Assembly: GCF_032362555.1 (NCBI RefSeq) | Contig: NC_083527.1 | Location: 4,836,001-4,900,000, forward strand | Direction of reading: 5' to 3' | Origin: Amyelois transitella | Taxonomy: Eukaryota; Arthropoda; Insecta; Lepidoptera; Pyralidae | DNA length: 64,000 nucleotides | In this document: one piece after another, positions 32,987 through 44,012 of the stretch | How the letters are laid out: the number at the start of each line of letters is the position of its first letter | Position numbering within the stretch: position 1 is the stretch's first letter | Translations under genes and position numbers: made by a program | The notes under the pieces: generated by a model | Seen by the model: only the letters and a program-made list of their open reading frames with translations | Told to the model about the DNA's origin: nothing | Databases searched by the model: none

Positions 32987-33315
32987 AGTTGCAAAAAGTT
33001 ATGTTATAGTTTTTATCCTTGGTATACTTTTAATTGCCTTTGCGGTGATAATACTAAATAAAACAAGAGATTTTTAATCCGCACCACCTGCGTATTTTGT
33101 TTATTTTTTATAAATTTTTGGCTTTACACAATAATAAACTCTTGAAATAAAATAACATTTTTATTTAAACCTTTGACAATGCAATTATTAACAGAAACCC
33201 AACTAAAATTAATCATTTTATTCGAAATAAAATCGTATTCTTAACAAAATCAAAAAATAATCAACTATTAACCAAGTATCTAAATAGGTCTATGAAAACA
33301 ATTCGATTGAAATTA
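32987..33315. other. AT-rich stretch
   Basis: Probably the 3' end of the degraded hAT copy that follows. Nothing else is recognised. Confidence 0.35.
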
Positions 33316-34327
33316 ATGCTCCTCTGTCCACGGGTTTGCTAGCCATTCCGATTCTTTCATCACTGGCACTTGGAGTGCTGACGAAGACGGTTCTGGAATT
33401 GTTAAGCCACTTGCATCGACTTCGTCTTCGTCGATCCAGTCAGCATCCTCAGACGATGTTTATTGCATCGGTTTGAACCATGTCACAATATCTTTGACTT
33501 TAGTTATCAAGTTTCGCAGCTCAGTACACTGTTGCATAGAATTTTGTGCCACCAAATTCAGAGCGTGTGCAAAACATGGTATGTGTTTTTTTCCAAAAGC
33601 CAAATCGATGGCCTTTACTAGTTGGCTGCGTTGTCAGTCACTACAGCCGAAACTTTATCTTTGTCAATACCCCATTCGGTACAAGTTTGAAGCAACATTT
33701 CAGCCATGTGTTCTGAAGTATGACGATCATTTGACTGGTACACTCCAAGAGTTGTTGAAAATAATTAATTACCAACACCGAAGTGTGCTGTTATTCCTAA
33801 AAAACTTCTCATGCTCATTTTCATTTTCATGTTTCAGACCACTTGTCAGTAGTAAGAGTAAAGTTTTCAATATTTGATAATTTTTCTTTGAAGACTGTTG
33901 ATAATACTGCGTATTTATCATCAACCCATCGAGTCAACGTCGTCTTATTGGGAAGTTTATAATGTGGCGTAATAACTTCAATCAAATTGCGAAATCCTTC
34001 ATTTGCAATTATTTCATCAACTATTGTAAATGGTTGATTGTCCTTGCATATTGTATAAACAAAGGCATTATTTATTTTTAAAGTTTTATCACCACCCGCC
34101 GAAAAAGCGTGAATTTCTTGAAAACTTGATATAATAGACTTTTGACGTTTAGGCGCCGGAGGAACAGAAACTTCGTCGTCTTTTGAACAGCCAGATATTT
34201 TATCAGTGTCTTTAGTCAATTGTATTACACCAGCTGGGTTCGTTGACGGTAGTATGTCAGCATCTTTAGTCTGATTGTGTTTTTTTGTGTATAGTTTCGT
34301 TATCAATGTCGGATTTTTTTCGAACAT
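33316..34327 (-). pseudogene. hAT transposase (ZBED-like), internally deleted
   Basis: The N-terminal part (34327-33827) ends with LTRWVDDKYAVLSTVFKEKL and FTLTTDKWSET, with the first catalytic Asp. Further pieces in other frames give HTSEHMAEMLLQTCTEWGID, SAVVTDNAAN (second Asp), CFAHALNLVAQNSMQQCTEL and a C-terminus ESEWLANPWTEEH. Frames change at least twice near 33830-33780, a stop follows TDNAAN, and the region normally holding the dimerisation domain and catalytic Glu is missing. TIRs were not placed. Confidence 0.75.
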
Positions 34328-34614
34328 CCAATATTGAATTCCCGAAAAGTAGCCTTATGTAGGGGAAGATTGCACCATTCGTACACTTTTTGGATTTAGA
34401 TTTTTATATCGTGTCGTGTTGTATCATGCAAACATTCCGCTACCTAGGAAAAAATCTAGATGTCCTCGACTTTTCAAATAAACTAACGGATTCCATTTTA
34501 GTAAAAGCTGGCAAACGCCCGAATCTACCCCACTATAGGGGTACATTCGTACATGGGTTGGGGAACATTCAGACGGCATGGGGTAGCTTCGTACAGGTAA
34601 AATGAAATGCCAAA
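34328..34614. other. Possible hAT end region
   Basis: Upstream of the degraded hAT. Phrases GGGGAAGATTGCACCATTCG and GGGGTAGCTTCGTACAGG are loosely related to each other, in the same orientation, but no clear TIR emerges. Confidence 0.3.
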
Positions 34615-34924
34615 TTAATAATAAAACTCCGTTTTATTTGCATATAAAATAATAATATCTATACTTATATTATAAAGCTGAAGAGTTTGTTTGTTTGAAC
34701 GCGCTAATCTCAGGAACTACTGGTTTGAAATGAAAAAATATTTTTATAACATCACGCTGCAACTATAAGGAGCAAAGAAATAATGTAAAATGTGATAAAA
34801 ACGAGGAAATTATTCATCCTTGAGGGCTCAATGATGCCCAAAATAACTATTCCACGCGGACGAAGTCGCGGGCACAGCTAGTTAATAATAAAACTCCGTT
34901 TTATTTGCATATAAAATAATAATA
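34615..34924. repeat. Exact 43-bp direct repeats flanking a Helitron
   Basis: The same 43 bases, starting TTAATAATAAAACTCCG and ending AAATAATAATA, occur at 34615-34657 and 34882-34924. They touch the Helitron on both sides with no intervening base. Helitrons normally make no target duplication. Confidence 0.9.
34658..34881 (+). mobile_element. Short non-autonomous Helitron, lepidopteran type
   Basis: It starts TCTATACTTATATTATAAAG and ends CACGCGGACGAAGTCGCGGG, CACAG and CTAG, lying between an A (34657) and a T (34882), as Helitrons do. This 5'/3' combination is common in moth and butterfly genomes. At 224 bp it has no protein. Confidence 0.85.
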
Positions 34925-35325
34925 CATAATTATCAAGTTAAACATTATAATGACAATTCGTTTTATCCACAGAAATTATAAACTTCGGAACAAATTATGA
35001 GAAAACACAACAATTTGCAGACTATACTAATTAGGTATTAATCAGTTATTTAGAGATAGTGCCCGTACACTAAATAGGTATCAAAAGTGATATACTTTTA
35101 ATATTTTGTACTTAATCTAATAAACTCAACAATAAAATCTGTTATTATAATAAACAAAACGTTTAACCTTATTTAGAAAAATAAAAACAATTTAACAAAA
35201 AATACATCATAGTGTTAAAAAAAAAATTAAAATATTAATCTCGAATCGAGATTAATATTTATCTATTCGCTTATTTTGTTTCGTAACATAACATATTAAT
35301 AACCCTCAAGAAAATTAAATTAAAT
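34925..35325. other. AT-rich stretch left of the ISL2EU transposase
   Basis: No coding exon for the missing transposase N-terminus is recognised. A perfect palindrome at 35231-35259 is listed separately. Confidence 0.4.
35231..35259. repeat. Perfect 29-bp palindrome
   Basis: AATATTAATCTCGA (35231-35244) and TCGAGATTAATATT (35246-35259) are exact inverted copies around a single A. It may be a transposon end joint or a binding site. Confidence 0.75.
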
Positions 35326-36070
35326 GAGTCCTTTAGCATCTTGGCACTACAATTTGGATGTTCACAAAGTACTATTTGTAGAATTTTCTCTAGAAGTATT
35401 TCTCTTATGGCAGCAAAACTTAAGGATTTGATTGTGTGGCCAGCATCATCAGATATTTACAAAAAATTACCCATATCGTTTAGGTGTAAGTATGCTAATG
35501 TGGTTTCTATTATTGATTGCCTAGAAATTCAGATTGAAAAACCATCAAATGCCATTCATCAATCACTTACTTGGTCACAATATAAAAAATGTAATACCTT
35601 AAAATATTTAATTTCATGTACACCAGATGGCTTGATCAATTTTATTTCTGATGGATATGGTGGTAGAGCTACCGATGTTATGATAGTTAAAGATAGTAAT
35701 TACTTAGAGCTTTTACCTCCTAACAAAGCAGTGATGGCTGACAGAGGTTTTAAAGACTTGTCATGTTTGCTAGAAGCTAAAAGATGTACCCTTATACGAC
35801 CACCTTCTGTATCAAAGTCTACTGCCAGTACTAAAAATGAAGTGAAACTTTCAAAACGTATAGCAGCATTAAGAATCCATGCGGAGCGAGTAATAAATAT
35901 GTAGGTTAAGAGAATTTCACATGTTACTTCCTCATGCTTCTGTAGATTATAACTTAATTCCAACAATAGATGATGTAATAATAGTAGCTTGTGGGTTGGT
36001 AAATATGCAGGATGTCTTAATAAAAAAATTGAATAAATATAATAATAATTTGTTGATTCAAAAGTACTAG
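35326..36070 (+). pseudogene. ISL2EU-like transposase, N-terminus missing, one frameshift
   Basis: Readable as NESFSILALQFGCSQSTICR, IVWPASSDIYKKLP, VVSIIDCLEIQIEKPS (first Asp), VMADRGFKDLSCLL (second Asp) and ALRIHAERVI (Glu), then in the next frame RLREFHMLLPHASVDYNLIP to the stop at 36068-36070. The shift lies at about 35900, just after the Glu. About a third of the expected N-terminus, often with a zinc finger in this family, is absent or lies in an unrecognised exon. Confidence 0.75.
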
Positions 36071-36210
36071 AGTCTAGTTTATTTAAATAAAAATTTTTGA
36101 CTTTGAATTACATTTGTTTTATTTTCATAGAATAAAGAAAACAAATGAACAGAATTAAACAGAAAGCAAATACACTAATATAATAAAATGCAGTATAAAC
36201 AAAAAAAAAT

Positions 36211-39200
36211 CTATCTATTCATAAATAGTTTAGGAAAGATGGCTTTAATCCAAAAAATGTTGCATTTTTCTAACAAATTTTCACATAGTTGCTGGTCGTA
36301 GTTGACTTCTATGATTAATATTTTTTTAGTTTTTTCAAAATCTGGATCAGCAACACAAAACAGTGCCTTTACTTTATTAGAAAAATGCATCTGCAGTTGC
36401 ACTTGTGCCATGTATTTGGCAGTCACTTTATTTTCTGAGCTTATATATCGTCCCATTGCTTTTACTGATGTTGGGCACTTTATTTCTATACTATACACAC
36501 TACTTTCACCATCTGGAGAAGCACCCATAATAGGATATGTACTACTTAACTTTAATCCACATTTATCTATTTTTATATTACATTTTTTTTCTACTTCCTT
36601 TAAAACCTGACTTTCCAACAATCTTCCCCTTTTCATAGCCTCCGGCCTCTTTTCCATTACACGGTTGTTCAAACGTACGGTGTGTAAGCCGTACGGTTCA
36701 AAAAACGTGCTAGCTTGTACATGATACGGCAAAATCACCGCGCGAGACATTGGTAAGTACTGGCTAGTAGCGCTTTTTACTCGGGCTGTGTAGGACGTGC
36801 TGCGTCATGAATTTTCTTACGAAAAAAAAGATTATAGTTGCTTATTACATATATAGGAAAAAGAAAATAGAAAAAAAAAGGGAAGTAAGGTTTTGGATAC
36901 ATCCGATTTTAGAAAAAAGGGAGGAATATGGCGCGTTTCATACACTTGTCAAGAATCAATTGAGAGAAGATGAAGACAAGTTTTACAATTATTTTAGAAT
37001 GCAGAAAACTACATTCGACAACTTGCTCCAAAAATTATCCCAGGAACTAAAACATCAAGATACTTTTATGCGAGAGAGTATATCGCCCGCAGAAAGATTG
37101 GCTGTAACTCTGAGGTAAGTAGGTACAAAATTAAATGACATATTTTAGTTTAAAATTGTTTATTGCACACAAACAAAATTATTACATGTAATTGAATTTT
37201 AACAATTATTAATTTAAGAACAAGTAAATCAAAAAATACACTACGCTGAAAATGCTACTCAAGTGCGGTACTAAAATCGAATTCGTCTTCAATAGAAACT
37301 TGAGAATCTGCCGAGATACTTTCCGCATTTACACTATGTACAGATAATTGTGATTCGGGTCGGTAGTGGATTGGCTCTGAACCAGAACCGTGTCCAAAAT
37401 CATGAGAAGACGTCTGTGGACGACTTATTCCATAGCCCGATCTAGCAGCTGTAGAATATCCATATGTTGACGATTGCGCATTTGAGGATGCTGTACCACT
37501 TAAATATCCTTGATAGCCTTGATCCCATTGGTTTCTTGATGTAGGTATATACTGAGTACACTGTCTTTGTTGAATATTTTTAATTATTGAAATTACTTGA
37601 AACTGAAAGTCTATCATATTTTCATCACTGAACTTGTCAACTGTATCAGCGATTCCCATAAAAAAGTTCATACTACGGCTTTTCTTTTTCTCATCTCGTT
37701 CTGCTGAATCCATAAACTTCATAAACCTAATGTCAACTTCACTTAGTTCATTTTTTCTTTTTTTTTTAGCCCTTTGCGTCTCACTCCGTTCAGTGTATCC
37801 CGAGCTTGATTGATTCGGGACTGCACTATCAAAATTTTCATTACTGAGGCTAGAATCATGAACATGTTCAGTCATGTTAGAATCGGTCTTGCGATGCTCA
37901 ACATTTTTTTTTAGGAACATCATTTCATCATAGAACATATATTTTCTTATTTTTTTTGCTGAAGAACCAGACACATTCATTAATTTTTTTGTCATATTTT
38001 ATCCAGCTATCTTTCATATTGGTCCACTTCTTCATCACCATTTGCCCTGAAAATAAATAAATAATAATTATTAAATTCAAAATTTATAAAAACCCCCGAC
38101 CTAAACTGAATCGACCCCGACCTAAAATGGGGTTTTAGTATTTGAACCTGAACCGTTTGGTTTTATATTTCAGGTATCTAGCAACAGGAGATACCTTTAC
38201 TGACCTATACTACAGCTATAGAATTGGAATAAAAACCATAAGTTGCATCGTACGTGAAGTATGCCACTACATTTGGTTAGAACTGTATAAAGAATATATG
38301 AAAATACCATCTAAAGAAGACTGGCTACACATTGCAAGCAAATTTCAAGAATCTTCCAACTTCCCGCTTAGGAGCGGTCGATGGAAAACACATCAGACTT
38401 ATTAAGCCAATTGATAGTGGCTCGATGTTTTTAAATTACAAACATTTTTTTTCTATAGTTTTGATGGCAGTAGTAGATAGCGATTACAACTTTATATTTG
38501 TTGACGTTGGCGCCTACGGAAAGGAGTGTGATTCCAGTGTGTTTAAAGAGACCCCATTTTGGAAAAATTTAACAAACAACGGATTAAATCTACCCGATGC
38601 AACACGTTTGCCTGGAATTGACTACGATTTGCCATATGTGTTCGTTGCGGACGAAGCCTTTGCTTTGCATTATCACTTGCTTCGTCCATTTGGTGGTCAT
38701 CAGCTTGATCAATTAAAACGTACATTTAACTACAGACTCACAAGAGCGCGAAGATTTGTTGAATGTGCGTTTGGCATTTTATCCAATAAATGGCGAATTT
38801 TTCACCGGCCAATGAATGTGTCCATCGATTTGGCAGTTGATATTGTGAAAACATGTTGTGTTTTGCAAAATTTTATACATAAGCAGGAAAACTTTCAGTT
38901 TCACAATGCGAGTGAAAATGAGTCCACCCTTGATTCAGAATCGGAACTAATCCAGTTACCTATCACGAATGCAGTTCGCGGAAGTTTGGCGGCTAATGAA
39001 GTTCGCAACAGATTTGCACAATATTTTGTATCTAACGAAGGTCGCCTCTCCTATCAAAACAACTATGCATAAGTAAAAAGTTAATAATTAAATATCTGTA
39101 ACTTACCAAACTTGTTTTTCTCATCACCACTTAAATCTTCAAATGTGGGCTGGAAATGAATAAATATTTATTTCCAGGAATCATATTTAAGCCGCTTATT

Positions 39201-42053
39201 TTTATAATCGTCGATGGTCTTATCCCATATTACAGGCCTTTCTTGAATCAACGTAATTAATAATTCTTGATTTATGTTCATTTTATAATAAAATCGCGAA
39301 ACAGCATATATAAGCGGTCACGAATCCGTGCGTACGTCCGGCACCGTCGACACACCCCGATAGACTGCCACAGGGGGGTGACACTTCTTCGACGCTGTCA
39401 TTCGACAAAGATACAAGCGCCATCTGTATTTTCGCCCCTGTACCTTTAAATTAATTGCCAGTTAATTACATAAAATTATATTTTCCTTAAATAATTAATA
39501 AAAACAAATTAAAACGTAGAATAAATTCCAGTATTTATTATATAGGTTCTCGATTTTATTATTATAAAAACAGTTATACATTTAAACGTCTGATTAGTGG
39601 CAACACGATTGTGGCGATGTGTGTTGTAGTGGCGATTCCTCCCCCCGTTAATTTTAACTCTACTTTCACACGAAGTTCTACTGCCGTTGTGTTTGATAGT
39701 TTCGTGTGCTGTTTTGTTTTCCCATATTTTCACATCAAACGTCGAGTTGAGCGTCCTGTTCCTCCGTTTTTGTGTCGTATCTGGAATCCTGGTGTGTTCG
39801 TGCGATAAAGACGCTTTAAATTGTGCTGTACCTGTTGTGTAAATTTTCGAAATAGATATTTCGGATTTATGTCAACTATGCCTCGCCGTTGTGCATTTGG
39901 GTGCAAAGCCACAGGTAAACCTTTTCATAATAAGTTATGAGGGTGAAGATAAAACTAAAACAGCAGCGCAAAAATATTATAATAAACATAAAAATTATAA
40001 AAACAGAAAATAAATCATCGATGTATTAAATATCCGTTTGTTTTATTTCGTTTTATTTTGTACCTAAAACATTTTTCTATTGTATGTATGTATACGAACG
40101 ATACACATAAGCGCGACGCTTTCTTTTGACGTTTTCCATATTAAATTATATATCAACGAGTTATGTTGTCATAGGTAGATATTTCACTTGTAACATCCAA
40201 AACAAGAGATATACCTATACCTATAACAACATAAGTTGTTGATATAATTTAATATGGAAAACGTCAAAAGAAAGCAGCGTGCTTGTGTGCATCGTTCGTA
40301 TACATACATACACGTGATACACGCACACATAGAAAGCATCGTGCTTGTGGCCTTGTGTGCATCGTTCGTATACATACACACACGCACACATAGATAGAAT
40401 TACTTCTGGGGCCAAGTTACAGATGGCGTTGAATCACGCATCAAAATAGTACGCACAAATATCTCGCAAGATGTATCTCTTTCCCCGTATATATTAATTT
40501 ACTCTTTGGACTGCCATACAACACTGGTGAAAATCACGCCGTGCGTAGACGCGGCGCGCCGAGGGGCAGTCACGGCGCACGCGGCCGCGGCGCCGTGCCT
40601 TGGCGCCACCGTGCATGTCGACAAGCTCATATAGTGATCCATACCACACTGACGACCGTGCGCCTACACGCGGCGAATTAACCGTAGATTTTCACGGCGA
40701 GAAACCGTGTAATGGAAAAGAGGCCTCCGTGTCCTTCAATTTACATGCTCCTAAAATGGTCTCCATTAATGTTCCATCAATAGTTTGGCAATGAGCAGCT
40801 TCATAAGCTTTTGAAGCTGTGATTCTTCCATATCTCAACTCGTGCCACAATGGACAATCATTTTGGTCTAAAGTAGCTATTGCAGCTTCTTTGCATGCAT
40901 CTGCTGTCATAATCGTTTGGCAATATTCTATAAAATCAGCAGGGTTTGTAGCTGTGCTTGTGGACAGAAGATGGTGTATTGACAATTTTTCCACTGTGCT
41001 GGGCGCTGTATAAAACTTAATTAAATGATTGTTTATATCACCAACCAAAGTGCAATTATTTTTCACAACCGTGAGAAAGCTTTCACTATTCGAAGATGTT
41101 GGCACAAGGTCATGTTTAGGTGTTTTTGTATACATATCTTTAGCTTTTATAATTTTCTGGCTAGTACCAACCGATGATAATTTGGATTTTTTCCAATAAC
41201 ACTCAATGCTTGTTGTTGATAGATCTTCACTACGCCGATGTAGCCATGCTAAAAAAGTTATAGAATGCTTACATCCACCTTAAACAAGAGAAATGAGAAA
41301 ACAAATAAGTTACTTCACAAATTAAATTTACTTTGGTAAATGTAAATAGAAAATATCTAATTCCCAAGTGCTGATCATTGAAGCTAAATTAGTAAAAAAT
41401 AATTACCTAAATGTGCAGCACAATCCTCACATTGAACAGAGAGAATAGTTTCTTCTGTTTCATTGCAAGTGCAAATTACAGCATAACATTTTTGTCGTAC
41501 ATTATGCTTAGGTGTAATCCGAGCCTTAACAACACATATGTCTCCATCTCGTTTTACTTGGACATATCCAACTGCTGAATCACCGTAAGATTCTCGTGTA
41601 GACCTGAAATAGACAAGTACTAGTACACTCAAAAGAAAACAGTCGACGTAAATCAGGATATCAATTTATAGAAATTAAATCATTAATATATATATCTCAG
41701 ATACACACAAAGTCAAAGTTATTATACTTGAGTGAACTTCAATAATATAACATGTACTGTACTTATATTATTATCTTGTAGACGTAAAAATATAAGTTTC
41801 AGAGCAATGACAACTGGATATGTATAGGTTATGTTTTGGTGTATTATACTGAACTGCTGTATGCATTTATTAATAAAAATCCATGTTATGGGCTAAAATA
41901 TTTTATGTAACATAATAATTACCTTGCAGCTTTCACTCCTCTGATCTCTGCGCTCGTAAAATCGGGATTTGATGCAAAATATGATGTCATCATAAATGCA
42001 TCTATTTTCGGTAGATTGTCCGATTGTGCTTTGACAAAACCAGCTTCAGTCAT
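36211..42053 (-). CDS. YqaJ-type nuclease with SWIM-like finger, split by Harbinger D
   Basis: Exons: 42053-41923 (MTEAGFVKAQSDNLPKIDAF), 41603-41407, and 41278-36211 with Harbinger D removed. With the element and one TCC excised, the phases close and 436 residues read without a break. The middle exons hold CYAVICTC and, across the splice, LGGCKHSITFLAWLHRR: a SWIM-like CxC...CxH finger. The nuclease part shows GRITASKAYEAA, RGRLLESQVLKEVEKKC, IMGASPDG and SIEIKCP, the PD-(D/E)XK residues of the YqaJ/lambda exonuclease family. In ISL2EU elements this nuclease is encoded beside the transposase and may process ends or repair. The ATG at 36750 lies outside the gene, in Harbinger D. Confidence 0.85.
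36807..39072 (+). pseudogene. Harbinger transposase (copy D), one frameshift
   Basis: Exon 1 (36807-37114) ends SPAERLAVTLR|GTAAGT; exon 2 starts at 38174 after TATATTTCAG with YLATGDTFTDLYYSYRIG. A small deletion at about 38361-38368 shifts the frame between SSNFP and LGAVDGKH, just before the first catalytic Asp. VADEAFALHY and RRFVECAFG supply the other acidic residues, and the end at 39070-39072 is intact. The intron holds the BESS exon of the partner gene in antisense. Confidence 0.8.
37255..39281 (-). pseudogene. MADF-BESS accessory gene (copy D), stop and frameshift
   Basis: Exon 1 (39281-39107) reads MNINQELLITLIQERPVIWD, then YKNKRLKYDSWK, a TAA (39168-39170) and IHFQPTFEDLSGDEKNKF before GTAAGT. 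Exon 2 starts at 38046 (GQMVMKKWTNMKDSWIKYDK, completing the MADF domain), shifts frame at an A7 run near 37986, and continues LMNVSGSSAKKIRKYMFYDE to a BESS-like region (MDSAERDEKKKSRSMNFFMG) and the stop at 37255. Both lesions lie in the MADF half; the rest is well kept. Intron position matches copy A. Confidence 0.75.
39869..39914 (+). other. Possible THAP-domain first exon
   Basis: ATG at 39869 opens MSTMPRRCAFGCKAT and reaches an exon-like end ACAG|GTAAAC at 39915. THAP domains start with MPxxC...C, so this could be the first exon of a THAP protein. No second exon with the CxxH half is seen in the next 200 bp, so it may be a remnant or a chance match. Confidence 0.25.
40081..40310. repeat. 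Foldback of about 230 bp
   Basis: The left arm (TGTATGTATACGAACGATAC ... CTTTCTTTTGACGTTTTCCA ... AGTTATGTTGTCATAGGTA) is mirrored by the right arm (TACCTATAACAACATAAGTT ... TGGAAAACGTCAAAAGAAAG ... ATCGTTCGTATACATACATA). The arms are about 100 bp with a very short loop. It could be a foldback MITE or a hairpin RNA source. Confidence 0.75.
40274..40392 (+). repeat. Tandem duplication with CATCGTTCGTATACATACA
   Basis: CATCGTTCGTATACATACA followed by ACACACGCACACATAG-like sequence occurs twice (about 40290 and 40360), with a third partial GCATCGTGCTTGTG. The first copy belongs to the foldback's right arm, so one arm has been duplicated beyond the hairpin. Confidence 0.55.
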
Positions 42054-42060
42054 CGTTCTA

Positions 42061-42398
42061 CATTTACTACTAATCTAAACTAAACTCCACTACAATCAGC
42101 ACAAGAAAACAACTTTAAATATTTTTCTCACTACACAATAGGAGCTTCGATACCGATAAATTCAATGTTGTGCCGCATGACGTCACATTTTGTTCGACCA
42201 ATGGTGGCGCGTTTTGCTATCTTGAATTTCGCGCCGTTATTTTGCACTTTTTGGATAATAATTTAGGGGTTTAAATAATAAGTAAATGAAAAAAAAACCT
42301 TTCGATTATAAAATATAAATATAAATATATTTGGGACAAATATAATATGACGGTAATAAGTATTCGAGAAAAAAATACTTTAGGCCATTTAAAATTTT
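42061..42398. other. Promoter side of the nuclease gene, then unassigned
   Basis: The first 100 bases precede the nuclease ATG at 42053. CATGACGTCACATTTTG and GGTGGCGCGTTTTGC stand out at 42176-42220. No gene is seen. Confidence 0.35.
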
Positions 42399-42857
42399 AT
42401 GCATATCCCCTATTATATGGGTGGTGTGGTCTTGCTGGATTCCATGCTTCGTTTTTACAGAATTAAAATCCGAAGCAAAAAGTGGTATCACAGGTTATTT
42501 TTCCATTTTATTGACCTAACCTGTGTCAATAGTTGGATATTATGGCGACGCAGATCTAAACAAAAGGGAGAATTGTACATGCCCTTGCTGGATTTTAAAC
42601 TAATGGTGGCAGACATTCTAATGAAGGAAGATAGCAGAGGTTTTACACCAACTCGCAGAGGACGACCGCTTAATTCAAACATTAAAAATATTAGAAATGG
42701 CAAAAAATTACGTCGTATCGAATTGCTTCCCGTTGAGATAGCCGAAGATGACTTTAACCCTTTGACCGCCATAAGCAAAACCGACAAACGTGTCACCGAC
42801 GCCACGGGTACTTTTTGCGAAAACGGCGGCACTTTGAGGATAGGGTTGGGTAAATAG
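42399..42857 (+). pseudogene. piggyBac transposase, C-terminal fragment
   Basis: The frame reads YMGGVVLLDSMLRFYRIKIR and SKKWYHRLFFHFIDLTCVNS, the block that follows the last catalytic Asp in piggyBac, then a basic tail without the usual Cys-rich finger (GRPLNSNIKNIRNGKKLRRI). It ends at 42857. The DNA at 42754-42770 (TTAACCCTTTGACCGCC) looks like a piggyBac-type TIR start inside this frame, so the 3' end of the coding region may be mobile-element sequence. Confidence 0.65.
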
Positions 42858-43461
42858 TTATCGAAAAAATATTAAAAAAAAAACGAACCTTATTTATTCC
42901 TTGTTTAATTTTTCCCGTTACCACACATAAACATCAAACAATACATATTACTTGATTTTAACCAAAAATAATGCAATTCAAATATATAAACACATAAAAA
43001 AAACCTTTTAAATGATTTCAATGACATCGATTTTTCACATCACTAGGCGACTCCTTTAGTCGTCCGTGGCGTCAGTGGTGTATCTTTTCGGAGATAATTT
43101 ATTAAATCGATAGTGTTGTCCACGAGCACGATAAAATTATGATAGCGGTAAAATTCGATTACCTACTTAGTAGTGTAATTTTATCTAATTAGTTCCAGCG
43201 GAAAATTTGATCACATTACACCAGTAGGTACAGCAAATTTTGACATCGCAACACTTTTTTTGAATAAAGACAAAACCTATTTTACCTATATAAGTACCCA
43301 CTTACATAAAAAAAGTATTTTGTTCCATTATAGATTTGTAGGCCTTTGCTAACCAAATCAATAAATATATTAATAAAAGTCAAAAATTAAGTTTTTGACT
43401 TTTATTTATATATGTATTGTCTTACTTAACAACACCAACAAAAAATAAAAATTATGAATAA
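42858..43461. other. Unassigned AT-rich stretch
   Basis: Contains CTCCTTTAGTCGTCCGTGGC at about 43051, similar to the CCTAAAGGTGTCCGTGGCG words near 53660 and 54800, so it may be a piggyBac-family end. Otherwise nothing is recognised. Confidence 0.4.
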
Positions 43462-43495
43462 TTATTTTTTTTTATGATAAAGATGGAAACATGGA
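43462..43495 (-). pseudogene. Displaced C-terminus of the split piggyBac protein
   Basis: Read on the minus strand after removing the MULE and one AACATGGA copy, the frame from 46823 continues CVVPCFHLYHKKK and stops at 43462-43464. The Cys and His complete the C-terminal zinc-binding region. This confirms the MULE borders independently. Confidence 0.8.
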
Positions 43496-44012
43496 GGTTA
43501 CCTATCACAAACTAGAATTCTTTAGTTACGAATTTGAAAATACCAAAAACGTTTCGTAATTTTTTTTATTTTCAATATTTTCATTTGACCGAAATATCTT
43601 ATTCCATCTGGTTGAAATTCCGATTTTCGGTGGTTATATTTTTGAAATGTATATGCTTTGCATTGCAACCTAACGTTAAACCGATGATACTATTTCTGTA
43701 CGTTTCATAAAGAAAATAATTATTTAAACTAAAAATTATTTTCGCTATTATTAAAATACAACATGACAAATACCAAATAAGTTCAATCATAATTTTGAAA
43801 TCCAAAATGTTTATATATACAGAGTATATACTTTGTAGTTATGTTCTATTTGTGTGTAAATGAACTTTTTCTGATTGATCCGGGTCTTGGGTGTTTATTT
43901 ATTTAAGTATTTGTTATAAAATATAGTATCGTTGAGTTAGTATCCCATAACACAAGTTTTGAACTTACTTTGGGTTTGGCTCAATCTGTGTGATTTATCC
44001 ATGTATATGTTG

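Larger units (their letters stand above)
39282..40702. other. Extra right-hand segment of Harbinger D
   Basis: This is between the accessory gene's start and the right TIR, far longer than in copy B. It includes a GC-rich patch at 39320-39400, a possible THAP first exon (39869-39914), and a foldback with direct repeats (40081-40400). It may be another element, or captured sequence, inserted in copy D. Confidence 0.4.
36644..40725. mobile_element. PIF/Harbinger element, copy D, 4.1 kb, TSD TCC
   Basis: Perfect 23-bp TIRs (first 20: GGCCTCTTTTCCATTACACG) lie at 36644-36666 and 40703-40725, with 3-bp duplications TCC at 36641-36643 and 40726-40728. The host reading frame (nuclease gene of the ISL2EU-like element) is restored by precise removal, which proves the borders. 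It contains an interdigitated transposase/MADF-BESS pair plus about 1.4 kb of extra sequence at its right end, including a large foldback. Confidence 0.92.
35326..42060. mobile_element. ISL2EU-like element carrying transposase and YqaJ nuclease, interrupted
   Basis: A plus-strand DDE_Tnp_4 transposase (35326-36070) and a minus-strand YqaJ-type nuclease gene (42053 down to 36211) converge tail to tail, separated by about 140 bp. That pairing is the signature of ISL2EU DNA transposons. Harbinger copy D (36644-40725) is inserted in the nuclease gene. TIRs and the 2-bp target duplication of the family were not located. Confidence 0.75.

Noticed and set aside
36644-36750. ATG at 36750 as start of the nuclease
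   Set aside because: It lies in the TIR region of Harbinger D; the true gene continues upstream at 40726-42053.
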